Below are positions 19,427 through 28,398 of a stretch of DNA of 64,000 nt, piece by piece. The notes beneath the pieces were generated by a model. That model was not told the DNA's origin. It saw nothing but the letters and a program-made list of their open reading frames with translations, and did no database searches. The position numbers and the translations under genes are program-made. The stretch's first letter is position 1. Each line of letters opens with the position of its first letter. The DNA comes from Yoonia rosea (GTDB taxonomy: Bacteria > Pseudomonadota > Alphaproteobacteria > Rhodobacterales > Rhodobacteraceae): the NCBI RefSeq assembly GCF_900156505.1, contig NZ_FTPR01000001.1, positions 1,178,001 to 1,242,000 on the forward strand. Direction: 5' to 3'.

Positions 19427-19876
19427 TCACACCCAGCGGCGCGTCTTTTGGCAATAGCGTGCGAAATCTGCGCGAAATTTGGCCCTGAGGCGGTTTTCCT
19501 CGGGAACAATAAAGCGCTGTGTAATGGTAAACATAAAGAGCGGGACAAGCAGCAGGGCGACGGGTGCATCCCAGCGCAAGGCGAGCCCCGCAAGCACCAG
19601 CGTATCCCCCAGATAGATCGGATTGCGCGTGCGCTTGAAGATGCCTGTCGTAACCAGATGATCGGCCTCCAGATGCGGCACGATAGTGGTGCGCCTTTTG
19701 CGCATCTCGACCGCCGCAAGCAGGATCAGCACAATCCCGCCGCCCACCAGAAGCCCACCCAGCAGATCCATGACAGGCCCGCCGATGGCCCAGGACATGG
19801 GCTGAAGGTCTGCAATCCACCATGTCAGAACAACGGCAAGCAGCAACCACACGGGGGGGATGTCGATCCATTTCAT
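19427..19876 (-). CDS. Isoprenylcysteine carboxylmethyltransferase-like membrane protein
   Basis: 149 aa integral-membrane protein starting MKWIDIPPVWLLL at the ATG at 19876. Three to four hydrophobic segments are visible. The C-terminal half has the phospholipid/isoprenylcysteine methyltransferase signature HLVTTGIFKRTRNPIYLGD followed by EENRLRAKFRADFARYC. Bacterial members methylate unknown small or lipid substrates. It is divergent from the short-chain dehydrogenase gene (79 bp between starts). Longer open frames upstream in the same frame run antisense to that dehydrogenase and are not used. Confidence 0.8.
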   Translation of the reverse strand: MKWIDIPPVWLLLAVVLTWWIADLQPMSWAIGGPVMDLLGGLLVGGGIVLILLAAVEMRKRRTTIVPHLEADHLVTTGIFKRTRNPIYLGDTLVLAGLALRWDAPVALLLVPLFMFTITQRFIVPEENRLRAKFRADFARYCQKTRRWV

Positions 19877-19955
19877 GCCAAGCGTTGTGCCGGAGCGCTT
19901 TGGACTTGTCCATGCCCGCTGACCCGTTAGGGTCTTGCAAAACGGAGGAATGATC

Positions 19956-20717
19956 ATGGAACATGCGGGCAAACACGCACTGGTCACAGGCGGTGGTTCG
20001 GGGATCGGTGCGGGCATCGCGCTGGCTTTGGCGCAGGCCGGTGCAGAGGTAACAATCACCGGACGCCGCGCGGATAAACTGCAAGAGGTTGCATCGCTGT
20101 CCCCACGCCTGCACGCCGTCGTCATGGATGTGGATGACGAGGCGTCCGTCCGTGACGTCATCGCGCAAGCTGCCAGCGCCCGAGGCCCGATCCAGATATG
20201 TGTTGCCAACGCAGGTATTGCAGAGGGCGGACCGTTCGAAAAAACCACATTGGCACAATGGCGCAAGACCATGACCACCAACCTTGATGGTGTCTTTCTG
20301 ACCTTTCAGGCCGCCATGGCGACGCTTGAGGATGCCACCCCTGCCCGCATGATCGTGATCAGTTCGATTGCCGGTGTGCGCGGTTTGAAGAATGCTATTC
20401 CCTATACGGTGACCAAACATGGTGTCATCGGTTTGATCCGGGGTTTGTCCGAAGAGTTCATGCGCCGCCCCATCACATTCAACGCGCTTTGCCCCGGCTA
20501 TGTGGACACCGATATCGTCCGCAACCAGCTGCCCGGCCTGATGAAACGCTTTGTTCTGGACGAACAGGGTGCGATTGACGTGGTCGCCAAGGGAAACCGG
20601 CACCGCAAGCTTTTGGAGGTGGATGAAACCACCGCGGCGGCCATGTGGCTCTGTTCGGACGGGGCGCGCAGCGTGAACGGGCAAACGATCCAGATTTCGG
20701 GAGGTCAGGTCTCATGA
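19956..20717 (+). CDS. Short-chain dehydrogenase/reductase
   Basis: 253 aa NAD(P)-dependent oxidoreductase. The cofactor motif TGGGSGIGAGIALALAQAG is near the N terminus, NAG is in VANAGIAEGG, and the catalytic triad is Ser in ISSIAGVRG with Tyr and Lys in YTVTKHG. LCPGYVDTDIV follows. ggagga at 19944-19949 favours the ATG at 19956 (6-bp spacing) over the ATG at 19950. The next gene overlaps by 4 bp, and kynureninase follows 9 bp after that, so the three are likely one operon. Resembles 3-hydroxyacyl-type reductases; the substrate is not readable. Confidence 0.88.
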   Translation: MEHAGKHALVTGGGSGIGAGIALALAQAGAEVTITGRRADKLQEVASLSPRLHAVVMDVDDEASVRDVIAQAASARGPIQICVANAGIAEGGPFEKTTLAQWRKTMTTNLDGVFLTFQAAMATLEDATPARMIVISSIAGVRGLKNAIPYTVTKHGVIGLIRGLSEEFMRRPITFNALCPGYVDTDIVRNQLPGLMKRFVLDEQGAIDVVAKGNRHRKLLEVDETTAAAMWLCSDGARSVNGQTIQISGGQVS

Positions 20718-21067
20718 TAGGTCCCGTTCTCGTCGTGCTTGTAGCACTGATCCATGCATATTTCGTGGTGCTTGAAATGTTCCGCTGGGAAGCGCCCCGG
20801 ACCCGCAAGATCTTTGGTACCACGCCGGAATTTGCGGCCAAAAGCAAGGTGATGGCCGCCAATCAGGGGCTTTACAATGGGTTTCTGGCGGCGGGGCTGC
20901 TCTATGGCCTTGTCATGGGGGTTGCTGGCGGGCAGATGGTGGTTTTCCTTCTGCTGTGTGTCGTGCTCGCCGGAGTCTATGCCGCGTATTGTGGCATCAA
21001 AGCCGCCCTCTACGCGCAGACTGTGCCGGCAACACTCGCGCTGCTTGCGCTTTTCTTGAATTTCTAA
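20714..21067 (+). CDS. DUF1304 family membrane protein
   Basis: 117 aa with four hydrophobic helices. It begins MIGPVLVVLVALIHAYFVVLEM and continues with the family-typical FRWEAPRTRKIFGTTPEFA and ANQGLYNGFLAAGL. The ATG overlaps the dehydrogenase stop by 4 bp (ATGA). DUF1304 proteins have no assigned biochemical role. Position between a dehydrogenase and kynureninase gives no firm hint beyond co-expression. Confidence 0.85.
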   Translation: MIGPVLVVLVALIHAYFVVLEMFRWEAPRTRKIFGTTPEFAAKSKVMAANQGLYNGFLAAGLLYGLVMGVAGGQMVVFLLLCVVLAGVYAAYCGIKAALYAQTVPATLALLALFLNF

Positions 21068-21076
21068 GGACCAACG

Positions 21077-22270
21077 ATGACCGATTTCGCTGCCACCAAA
21101 GCCATGTTCCACATGCCCGAAGGCATGATCTATCTGGATGGCAATTCGCTTGGGCCATTACCCAAGGCGACGGCGGCGCGTGTCGCGCGCGCTGTGACCG
21201 ACGAATGGGGTGAGAAGGTCATCACAGGATGGAACCGCGCGGGATGGATGGCGCAACCGACCGCTTTGGGTGACAGGATCGGGCGTTTGATTGGCGCAGA
21301 ACCGGGCCATGTCGTGCTGGGGGATACCCTGTCGATCAAGGTCTATCAGGCCCTCGCCGCCGCCATCGATCTGGTGCCGGACCGCAAGGTGATCCTGACC
21401 GACAGCGGGAATTTCCCGTCGGATATCTACATGGCCGAAGGCTTGATCAAATCACTGGGGCGCGGCCATGAGCTGCGCATCGTGGCCCCCGAGGAAGTGG
21501 CGAACCACATCAATAATGATCTTGCTGTGCTGATGCTGACGCAGGTGGACTATCGCACAGGGAGTTTGCACGACATGAAGGGACTGACGGCAAAGGCCCA
21601 AGCGGCAGGGGCAATCACCTGCTGGGATCTGGCACATACCGCAGGCGCCATGGCCGTGGACCTGCAAGGCTGCAATGCCGATTTCGCCACAGGTTGCACC
21701 TATAAATACCTTAACGCAGGCCCCGGTGCGCCCGCGTTTATCTATGTGGCCCCCCGCCATATCAAAAATTGCCAGCCCGCTTTGTCCGGCTGGCTGGGCC
21801 ATGAGGCACCATTCGCCTTTGATCTGGATTACCGCCCCGGCACAGGGATCGAGCGGATGCGTGTGGGCACGCCACCGGTGTTGCAGATGGCCGCCCTTGA
21901 TGCGTCACTCGATATCTGGGACCAAGTGGATATGAACGCGCTGCGCGCGGCCTCGATCGCACTGACCGAACAGTTCATCGCAGGGGTCGAGGCGCGCTGT
22001 CCGCAGCTCACACTTGTCAGCCCGCGCGATCCGCATGGGCGGGGCAGTCAGGTATCCTTTGCCTTCGCCGATGGCTATGCCGCGATGCAGGCCTGTATCG
22101 CGCGCAATGTCATCGGTGATTTTCGCGCGCCCGACATCATGCGGTTCGGGTTTTGCCCGCTTTTCATTGACGCAGGCGATGTGGATGCGGCCGTGGATGT
22201 GATTGCCGATGTGATGGACAACAGGTTGTGGGATGATCCGGTCTATAAACAGGTCGCACGGGTGACCTAG
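21077..22270 (+). CDS. kynU: Kynureninase
   Basis: 397 aa PLP-dependent hydrolase that splits kynurenine into anthranilate and alanine in tryptophan breakdown. It starts MTDFAATKAMFHMPEGMIYL, then DGNSLGPLP as in characterised kynureninases. CWDLAHTAGAMAVDLQGCNAD holds the PLP Asp and CTYKYLNAGPG the Schiff-base lysine. The C terminus MRFGFCPLFIDAGDVDAAV is also family-specific. An aagga ribosome binding site precedes the ATG. The other kyn genes (dioxygenase, formamidase) are not in this window. Its stop codon interlocks with that of the convergent membrane-protein gene through a shared CTAG. Confidence 0.95.
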   Translation: MTDFAATKAMFHMPEGMIYLDGNSLGPLPKATAARVARAVTDEWGEKVITGWNRAGWMAQPTALGDRIGRLIGAEPGHVVLGDTLSIKVYQALAAAIDLVPDRKVILTDSGNFPSDIYMAEGLIKSLGRGHELRIVAPEEVANHINNDLAVLMLTQVDYRTGSLHDMKGLTAKAQAAGAITCWDLAHTAGAMAVDLQGCNADFATGCTYKYLNAGPGAPAFIYVAPRHIKNCQPALSGWLGHEAPFAFDLDYRPGTGIERMRVGTPPVLQMAALDASLDIWDQVDMNALRAASIALTEQFIAGVEARCPQLTLVSPRDPHGRGSQVSFAFADGYAAMQACIARNVIGDFRAPDIMRFGFCPLFIDAGDVDAAVDVIADVMDNRLWDDPVYKQVARVT

Positions 22271-23124
22271 ACGTAAGTGGTATCCTCAGCCTCTGGCGGG
22301 GTGTCGTAGCCGTGCACCTGAACGTTCAGCGCGGCCCCCAGCAGGATCAGATAGGCGCTGACGTAAAGCCAGAGCAGCAGACCAATCACGGCACCGATTG
22401 AGCCGTAAACCTCGTTATAGCTGGCAAAGTTTGTCAGATAGAACGACAGCCCCGCCGAGGCCGCAACCCAGAGCACCACGACCACGAAAGCGCCGACGGT
22501 AAACCATCGGCCACGGCTTCCGATCCGTGCGGGGCCAAACCGATAAAGCAAACTCAGCCCCAGCATCAGCACGCTCAATGCGATCACCCAGCGGATACCT
22601 TCGAGCAACCATGCCGTTGAATTTGCGACAGGAATGAACGCCAGACCAATCGGCACGATGACCACCACGAAAAGTGCGACAATCGCCAAAGTCACCAAAG
22701 CGAACGTCAGCAACAAAGCGACGATGATTTGCCAGATGCCGTTGCGCATCCGCTGCCCCGCAATCGCGTTCAGCCCGCCAATCAGCGCCGCCACCCCTGC
22801 CCTGCACGACCAGAGTGCCAGCATGATCGACACGCCTGTGGCCCAGCCCAAAGCATCCGCCGGTGCGGCCACCAAACGGAAAACCTGCGAGGAAATCAGA
22901 TTGTAGGCATCAGGGGGAATAATATCCTGCATCAATGTCAGCTGTTCGGCGATCACCACCGGATCGGCAATCAACCCGAAAATCGCGATCACCGCGGCAA
23001 TGCCCGGGAAAATCCCGAACATACCGAAGAACGCGACACCCGCAGCGATAAGACCAAGGTGCTTTTCGCCTGCAGTCGTCCAGACCGCGGCCAATATCTG
23101 CCATATGTGCTTTATCTTGGCCAT
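22267..23124 (-). CDS. YihY/UPF0761 (BrkB-like) inner-membrane protein
   Basis: 285 aa with about six membrane helices. YihY-type features are AAGVAFFGMFGIFPGIAAVIAI near the N terminus, a GLNAIAGQRMRNG segment after helix 3, and a final GSIGAVIGLLLWLYVSAYLILLG. The short charged C-terminal tail is TPPEAEDTTYV. The family was once called ribonuclease BN, now considered wrong; its transport role is unsettled. The gene is convergent with kynU and shares a 4-bp stop-codon overlap with it. Confidence 0.88.
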   Translation of the reverse strand: MAKIKHIWQILAAVWTTAGEKHLGLIAAGVAFFGMFGIFPGIAAVIAIFGLIADPVVIAEQLTLMQDIIPPDAYNLISSQVFRLVAAPADALGWATGVSIMLALWSCRAGVAALIGGLNAIAGQRMRNGIWQIIVALLLTFALVTLAIVALFVVVIVPIGLAFIPVANSTAWLLEGIRWVIALSVLMLGLSLLYRFGPARIGSRGRWFTVGAFVVVVLWVAASAGLSFYLTNFASYNEVYGSIGAVIGLLLWLYVSAYLILLGAALNVQVHGYDTPPEAEDTTYV

Positions 23125-23314
23125 TTGTCAGGTTGCCTGCCTTTTGTTCATTGCGTTGCAACCTAGTACAAAAGAACGGCAGCCGCCACTTTTCGCAACA
23201 GAAACCTGTGGTTGGCTTTGTCATAAAACGGCCTATCCGTAAAAAACGGTCGCGCGATAACGCAAGACACGGTATGCTTTTCCAAAAGCCGGGGCTAACC
23301 CAGAGGCAAATGCA

Positions 23315-23965
23315 GTGAATACCTTGAATACACACACCAACACGCTTGCTGAGCGTGTTCTGGAGCAGGACAGTGACCGCTATCTGCTGGCGATTACCGG
23401 TGCGCCGGGGTGTGGAAAATCAACCTTGGCCAGCGAGGTCGCGCGGCGTCTGAATGCGCAGGGGCGCAAGTCTATCGTGGTCTCGATGGACGGGTTTCAT
23501 CTTGATAACCGCGTCCTTGAGGCGCGTAATCTGCTCCCCCGCAAGGGCGCGCCAGAGACCTTTGATGCGCCCGGGTTCTTGCGCCTCATCCGCGCGCTCA
23601 AGACCGGCGAAGAGGTTTTTGCGCCTGTGTTTGATCGCACACGCGATTTGGCCATCGCCGGCGCTGTTGCCGTGCCTTCCGCCGCACGCGTTGTGATTGT
23701 CGAGGGCAATTACCTGATGTTCAACGAAGCCCCTTGGTCTGCGCTTGCAAAGCTCTGGGACCTGTCGGTGCGTGTGAATGTCCCGATGCCGGAGTTGCGC
23801 GCGCGCCTGATCCACCGCTGGCTCAGTCTGAACTACTCCTCTGCCGTGGCGACCCGCCGCGCCGAAGGCAACGATATTCCCAATGCAAGACGCGTCATCG
23901 AATGCGCCCTGCCTTGCGATATCGAGCTGAACGGCGAACCTATTCAGAACGGCATGTCTGCTTAG
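23315..23965 (+). CDS. P-loop nucleoside/sugar kinase family protein
   Basis: 216 aa starting at a GTG. Walker A is GAPGCGKST at residues 29-37, followed by VVSMDGFHLDNRVLE, the DGFH motif of the uridine kinase/pantothenate kinase-like fold. RKGAPETFDAPGFL supplies the usual substrate-lid residues, and VIVEGNYLMFNE is the second acidic strand. The C terminus RRAEGNDIPNARRV matches FrcK-like kinases. It is a lone plus-strand gene between two minus-strand units. The substrate (nucleoside, or a sugar as in fructose-uptake loci) is undetermined. Confidence 0.82.
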   Translation: MNTLNTHTNTLAERVLEQDSDRYLLAITGAPGCGKSTLASEVARRLNAQGRKSIVVSMDGFHLDNRVLEARNLLPRKGAPETFDAPGFLRLIRALKTGEEVFAPVFDRTRDLAIAGAVAVPSAARVVIVEGNYLMFNEAPWSALAKLWDLSVRVNVPMPELRARLIHRWLSLNYSSAVATRRAEGNDIPNARRVIECALPCDIELNGEPIQNGMSA

Positions 23966-23975
23966 GGTCGGGACT

Positions 23976-25286
23976 CTAGACAAACACCAGCGTGATTGCA
24001 GGGAACATCAGCAGGATAAAGACCCGCAGCACATCAGAGCCTACAAAGAAAAGCACCGACCGGTAAGTAGCGGTCATCGGCGTGTCCTTGTCCATGCTGT
24101 TGATGATGAAAAGGTTCATCCCCACAGGCGGTGTGATCAATCCCACCTCGACCACGATCAGCACCATGATCCCAAACCAGATCGCCAGTTCCTCGGTCGT
24201 CATGCCGAAATCCATGCCCGAGATGACGGGCCAGAAGATTGGTACCGTCAGCAGGATCATGGACAGGCTGTCCATCAGGCAGCCAAGGATCAGGTAGAAC
24301 ACAAGGATCAGCACCATCACCATCCACGGGCTGAACCCTTGGTCTGTGACCCATCCGGAGAGTTCCTGCGGTACCTGTGTCAGCGCCAGAAACCCGTTGT
24401 AGAACGCGGCCCCCAGCACGATGAAAAAGATCATGCCCGTGCCCGTGGCCGTTTCGGTAATGCTTTGACGAAAGACCTGCCAGTTCAGCGATCCCGAGAA
24501 AAGCGCAATCAGACCTGTGCCCATCGCACCGACCGCCGCCCCTTCGGTCGGGGTAAACCAGCCTTGATAGATGCCGCCCACAACCAGACCAAAGACGATC
24601 AGAACCGGCCAGACAGCGCCCAGCGCCCTGATCCGCTCGGTGTAAGGCACGCGCGGGCGGGTGCCTGCCTGATCGGGGTAGAGCCGGACATAGACGGCAA
24701 TGGTCAGCATATAGCCCAGGGCCGCAAGGATGCCGGGAATAAAGGCGGCCGCAAACAGCGTGGCAATGTTCTGCTCTGTCAGGATCGCATAGATCACCAG
24801 AATCACAGACGGCGGGATCAGGATGCCCAAGGTTCCGCCCGCCGCAAGCGTCGCTGTCGAAAACCCGCCCGAATAGCCGTATTTGCGCAATTCCGGCAGG
24901 GCGACCTTGCTCATCGTGGCCGCTGTCGCAAGCGATGATCCGCAGATCGCCCCGAACCCCGCACAGGCCCCGACCGAGGCCATCGCCATGCCGCCCTTGC
25001 GGTGGCCCAGCCATGCCTCCGCCGCTTTGAACAGGGATCGCGACATGCCCGAATAGGTCGCGAACTGGCCCATCAGCAGAAACATCGGGATGATCGAGAG
25101 GTTGTAGCTTGAGAAGGTCGAAAACACCTCGGATTTCAGCCGCGCCATGAACACGGTGGTGCCGTCGGTCGCCAACCACAGCCCGCCGATACCGCACAGA
25201 AGCATCGCAAGCCCGATCGGCGCACGCAGGAAGATCAGCAAGAGCAGCACAGGAAAGGACAAAAAGCCCAAGGTCAGATCGGTCAT
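23976..25286 (-). CDS. dctM: TRAP transporter large permease (DctM)
   Basis: 436 aa with about 12 membrane segments. The ATG at 25286 overlaps the dctQ stop by 4 bp and gives MTDLTLGFLSFPVLLLLIFL. DctM hallmarks are the reentrant SIIPMFLLMGQFATYSGMSR, GFGAICGSSLATAATMSKVA, and a second, pseudo-symmetric half with GCLMDSLSMILLTVPIFWPV and LITPPVGMNLFII. It works with DctQ and the periplasmic DctP to import an organic acid with sodium. The substrate cannot be deduced from the permease. It is last in a dctPQM operon. Confidence 0.95.
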   Translation of the reverse strand: MTDLTLGFLSFPVLLLLIFLRAPIGLAMLLCGIGGLWLATDGTTVFMARLKSEVFSTFSSYNLSIIPMFLLMGQFATYSGMSRSLFKAAEAWLGHRKGGMAMASVGACAGFGAICGSSLATAATMSKVALPELRKYGYSGGFSTATLAAGGTLGILIPPSVILVIYAILTEQNIATLFAAAFIPGILAALGYMLTIAVYVRLYPDQAGTRPRVPYTERIRALGAVWPVLIVFGLVVGGIYQGWFTPTEGAAVGAMGTGLIALFSGSLNWQVFRQSITETATGTGMIFFIVLGAAFYNGFLALTQVPQELSGWVTDQGFSPWMVMVLILVFYLILGCLMDSLSMILLTVPIFWPVISGMDFGMTTEELAIWFGIMVLIVVEVGLITPPVGMNLFIINSMDKDTPMTATYRSVLFFVGSDVLRVFILLMFPAITLVFV

Positions 25287-25822
25287 ATGTCGCGCTGTCC
25301 TGTCAGCCGCATAGCGGCGCAATAGAGACTGACGATACTGGCGGTGACGGCGGCACAGAAGCTTGCGGCATAGGCCCACCAGATCGGAAACTGGATCAGG
25401 TAAGAGGTTTCGTTATAGCGGATCTTGTCCTGCATCCCCGCATAAAGCCGCCATGTGATCAGGACGATGATCCCCGCCATTACAACGGTCCAGAACGTGC
25501 TGAGTGCACCATTCACGCGCGGCCCGAGGCCTTGGGTAAAGACATCGACGCGTGCATGGGCCCCGCTGAGCTGTGTCAGCGGCAAGAAGGCAAAGATTGC
25601 AAAAGCCACGCCCGCTTCGACCAGTTCGAAATCACCAAGGATGGGACCGACACCCAGATCAATCAGCCAGTCACCAAGCCCGCGCAGAAAACCACCGTGG
25701 GCCAGATCGCTGAGTTCGCGCCCGCTCACGCTGACGCAGACCATCAGCACCAGCAGGCACAGCACGATGCCGCCAAGCAGGGCCATGAAATTGGCGAGTT
25801 TATGAATCGCGCTGTGCAGCAT
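25283..25822 (-). CDS. dctQ: TRAP transporter small permease (DctQ)
   Basis: 179 aa with four membrane helices (about residues 8-30, 63-83, 105-126 and 148-170). LPLTQLSGAHARVDVFTQGL, the short DctQ signature, sits between helices 2 and 3. It lies between dctP (9 bp upstream) and dctM (4-bp overlap), the usual arrangement. It bridges the two halves of the large permease. Confidence 0.93.
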   Translation of the reverse strand: MLHSAIHKLANFMALLGGIVLCLLVLMVCVSVSGRELSDLAHGGFLRGLGDWLIDLGVGPILGDFELVEAGVAFAIFAFLPLTQLSGAHARVDVFTQGLGPRVNGALSTFWTVVMAGIIVLITWRLYAGMQDKIRYNETSYLIQFPIWWAYAASFCAAVTASIVSLYCAAMRLTGQRDI

Positions 25823-25831
25823 ATGCGCGGC

Positions 25832-26863
25832 TTAGTTGCCTGCGGCGTTTTTGGCAATCAGTGCCTGCGCCTCTTGGTAAAGCCCTGTGCCATCAATGCC
25901 TGCCGCATCGGCCTGGGCAATCCAGTTGTCAATTGTGGGTTGGCTGGCTGCGCGCCAGTCAGCAACCTGTGCAGGCGTCAGCGTGATGATCGTGTTGCCC
26001 GCCTCTTGGGCCAAGGCCCGCCCGGGGGCATCGTAGTCTTGCATGGTGCGTCCCGCAAAAGCGGAGAATTCAAGCCCGGAATTGGCATCGATGACCGCCT
26101 GCAGGTCGGCGGGAAGATCGTCATAGGCCTGTTGGTTCATGGCGAAAATGAAGGCGGTTGTATAAAGGGCCTCACCGGGAAATTCTGTATGGTTGGTGAC
26201 CAGTTCCTGCACTTTGAGCGAAGGAACGACCTCCCACGGGATCACAGCCCCATCAATCACACCACGTGCCAGGGATTCGGGCACCGCAGGCACCGGCATC
26301 CCGACAGCGGTTGCACCCAATTCGGTAAACAGCGTTGTTGTTGTGCGTGTGGGCGCGCGCAGTTTCAGACCGCGCAAATCGGCCACGTCTGTGACAGGGC
26401 GGTTGGCATGGATCACACCGGGGCCGTGCACCCAAAGCCCAAGGGGTTTGAAGGCGGCAAAATCAGTGTCCATCATCCGTGTTTCGGCCAGTTCCCAAAA
26501 CGCGCGTGATGTGGCTTCGGCATCGGGGGAAAGAAACGGCAACTCGAAAACCTCAAGCTGCGGGAAGCGCCCGGGCGTATACCCTGCCACTGTCCAGATG
26601 ATATCGGCGACACCATCAATCGCCTGATCAATCAGCTGCGGCGGTGTGCCGCCCAGTTGCATGGACGGAAAACGGTCAATCTTGATACGGCCATCACTGT
26701 CGGCCTCGACCTGATCGGCCCAGACATCCAGAATATGTGCAGGCACATTGGCCTGCGCTGGCAAGAATTGATGCAGACGCAACGTGACCTCCTGCGCGAC
26801 GGCAGCTGTGGACAGGCAGGCGGCAGCGAGAACGCTCAGAAGCGCGGTGCGGGTCGTTTTCAT
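25832..26863 (-). CDS. dctP: TRAP transporter substrate-binding protein (DctP)
   Basis: 343 aa with a signal peptide ending AAVAQ near residue 24, so the mature protein is periplasmic. DctP features are FLPAQANVPAHILDVWADQV, the central LKLRAPTRTTTTLF with the conserved carboxylate-binding Arg, and GVIDGAVIPWEVVPSLK. GGAGGATCACC directly before the ATG is a strong ribosome binding site. First gene of dctPQM. The substrate is likely a carboxylate (family trait) but unidentified. Confidence 0.94.
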   Translation of the reverse strand: MKTTRTALLSVLAAACLSTAAVAQEVTLRLHQFLPAQANVPAHILDVWADQVEADSDGRIKIDRFPSMQLGGTPPQLIDQAIDGVADIIWTVAGYTPGRFPQLEVFELPFLSPDAEATSRAFWELAETRMMDTDFAAFKPLGLWVHGPGVIHANRPVTDVADLRGLKLRAPTRTTTTLFTELGATAVGMPVPAVPESLARGVIDGAVIPWEVVPSLKVQELVTNHTEFPGEALYTTAFIFAMNQQAYDDLPADLQAVIDANSGLEFSAFAGRTMQDYDAPGRALAQEAGNTIITLTPAQVADWRAASQPTIDNWIAQADAAGIDGTGLYQEAQALIAKNAAGN

Positions 26864-27163
26864 GGTGATCCTCCAGAAACAGTTGGCGCCATTGTGGTGA
26901 TCATACCGCCACCCGCAAGGGGCAATTCATCGGATGAATCCGGTCTTTGGTGCGCCAAAGCCAATCGCCCCGTATCTGAAAGAGAAATCGCAGCCTACCG
27001 GACAGCCATAACCGCCCCAAGAGTGGGACCAGAAGCTGTCGCGCTGCACATACTCTCCGCAAGGTGAGTTGTCGTGGCGGCAGACGTAGCATATCTGTCC
27101 CATACGCGATAACGTCGCGTGACGTCTGGGGCAGGTCCCCGCGATGACAGGAGCCCGAACCGC
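26864..27163. other. Spacer between TRAP operon and pqi operon, with a candidate operator
   Basis: 300 bp between divergent operons. A perfect inverted repeat ATTCATC-G-GATGAAT lies at 26925-26939, about 60 bp upstream of dctP, and may bind a dimeric regulator. On the minus strand a 58-codon open frame (26930-27103) is cysteine- and aromatic-rich but has no visible ribosome binding site, so I do not call it. No other feature is seen. Confidence 0.4.
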
Positions 27164-27793
27164 GTGAGCATACACACGACGCCCCTTGATGATCTTGTCG
27201 CCTGCCCGCAGTGCGACACGCTGCATATGGCGCGTAACCTGCCAGAGAATTCGCAGGCCCACTGTCAGCGTTGCGGCATTGTATTGATGACCTCGCAACC
27301 TTCGGCCATCGCGCGCGTGCTCAGCCTCGCGTTGACCGCCTTCGTGATGATGATTGCCGCAATCAGCTTTCCTTTCCTGACACTGGATGCGGGCGGTCTG
27401 CAGAACGCGACATCGGTTCTGGACGCGGTGATGGCGTTTAAAGACGGCTATGCCTTTCCTTTGGCGGTCGCAGTTGCCTTCTTTATCATCGTGATCCCGC
27501 TGATCCGCCTGAGTGCGCTGATATACGCGCTGGGTCCGCTGGTGCGCGAGGCCAAGCCACGCCAAGGTGCGCGCAAAGCCTTCGCATTGGCTGAAAAACT
27601 GCGCCCTTGGAGCATGGCTGAAATTTTCATCGTTGGTGTGACTGTAGCGCTGATTAAAGTGGCCGGACTAGCCGCTGTCACAATTGGCCCAGCATTTTGG
27701 GCCTTCGCCGGGGTCGTGGTGATTACCGTGCTCAAAGATCAATTGATTTGTAGGTATTCGATTTGGGAAACGCTGGACAAAGCCTCGGCCTGA
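27164..27793 (+). CDS. pqiA: Paraquat-inducible protein A-type membrane protein (first half)
   Basis: 209 aa from the GTG at 27164, which has aggag at 27149-27153. An in-frame GTG at 27119 would lack a ribosome binding site. A rubredoxin-like zinc motif CPQCDTLHMARNLPE with a second CQRCG precedes four membrane helices (from about residue 55). PqiA/LetA proteins work with an MCE tunnel protein in lipid movement across the envelope. E. coli PqiA has two such modules in one chain; here they are separate adjacent genes, and the second overlaps the end of this one by 31 bp in another frame. Confidence 0.85.
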   Translation: MSIHTTPLDDLVACPQCDTLHMARNLPENSQAHCQRCGIVLMTSQPSAIARVLSLALTAFVMMIAAISFPFLTLDAGGLQNATSVLDAVMAFKDGYAFPLAVAVAFFIIVIPLIRLSALIYALGPLVREAKPRQGARKAFALAEKLRPWSMAEIFIVGVTVALIKVAGLAAVTIGPAFWAFAGVVVITVLKDQLICRYSIWETLDKASA

Positions 27794-28398
27794 TTACGGC
27801 CCGCAACGCCGGATTGGTGGCCTGTCAGCAATGCGGACAGGTGCACCCGCTGGAAACGCGCATCTGTAAGCGGTGCGAAGGGCGGTTGGTTAGCCGCGAC
27901 ACCGAGAGCCTGCAGAAAGTTTGGGCGTGGCTGATCGCGGGCATGATCGCCTATATTCCGGCCAATATCTATCCGATGTTGCTTACGTCGACGCTGGTTG
28001 AACGCTCGGAGAGCACCATCATCGGCGGCGTAGTCGAACTTTTCGATCACGGCTCTTACGGCATTGCGCTCATTGTCTTTGTCGCCTCGGTGATGATCCC
28101 CGTCGGGAAATTCGTCGCCATCATGTATCTGGCCATCAGCGTCCAGCGCCATTCCGGTGATAACCAGCATGAACGCCACGTGGCTTATGAGGTGGTCGAG
28201 TTCATCGGGCGCTGGTCCATGATCGACGTCTTTGTCGTTGCAATCCTGTCGGCACTCGTGCAACTCGACACCATCGCAACCGTCAACCCCGGCATCGCGG
28301 CAGTCAGCTTTGCGTTGTCCGTTATTTTTACAATGTTATCCGCACAGGCCTTTGACTCCCGCCTGATCTGGGACGCAGACAGGACCAAGCAGCAATGA
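27763..28398 (+). CDS. pqiA: Paraquat-inducible protein A-type membrane protein (second half)
   Basis: 211 aa if it starts at the TTG at 27763; starts closer to the zinc motif (27814 or 27817) are possible. ACQQCGQVHPLETRICKRCEG is the second CxxC/CxxC ribbon. About four membrane helices follow, with PANIYPMLLTS and SMIDVFVVAILSALVQL, both typical of PqiA. It overlaps the first pqiA gene by up to 31 bp and pqiB by 4 bp, so the whole block is translationally coupled. Likely partner of the first half in one complex. Confidence 0.83.
   Translation: MGNAGQSLGLITARNAGLVACQQCGQVHPLETRICKRCEGRLVSRDTESLQKVWAWLIAGMIAYIPANIYPMLLTSTLVERSESTIIGGVVELFDHGSYGIALIVFVASVMIPVGKFVAIMYLAISVQRHSGDNQHERHVAYEVVEFIGRWSMIDVFVVAILSALVQLDTIATVNPGIAAVSFALSVIFTMLSAQAFDSRLIWDADRTKQQ

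Noticed and set aside
26930..27103. 58-codon cysteine/aromatic-rich frame on the minus strand
   Set aside because: No ribosome binding site; codon use is ambiguous and there is no family.
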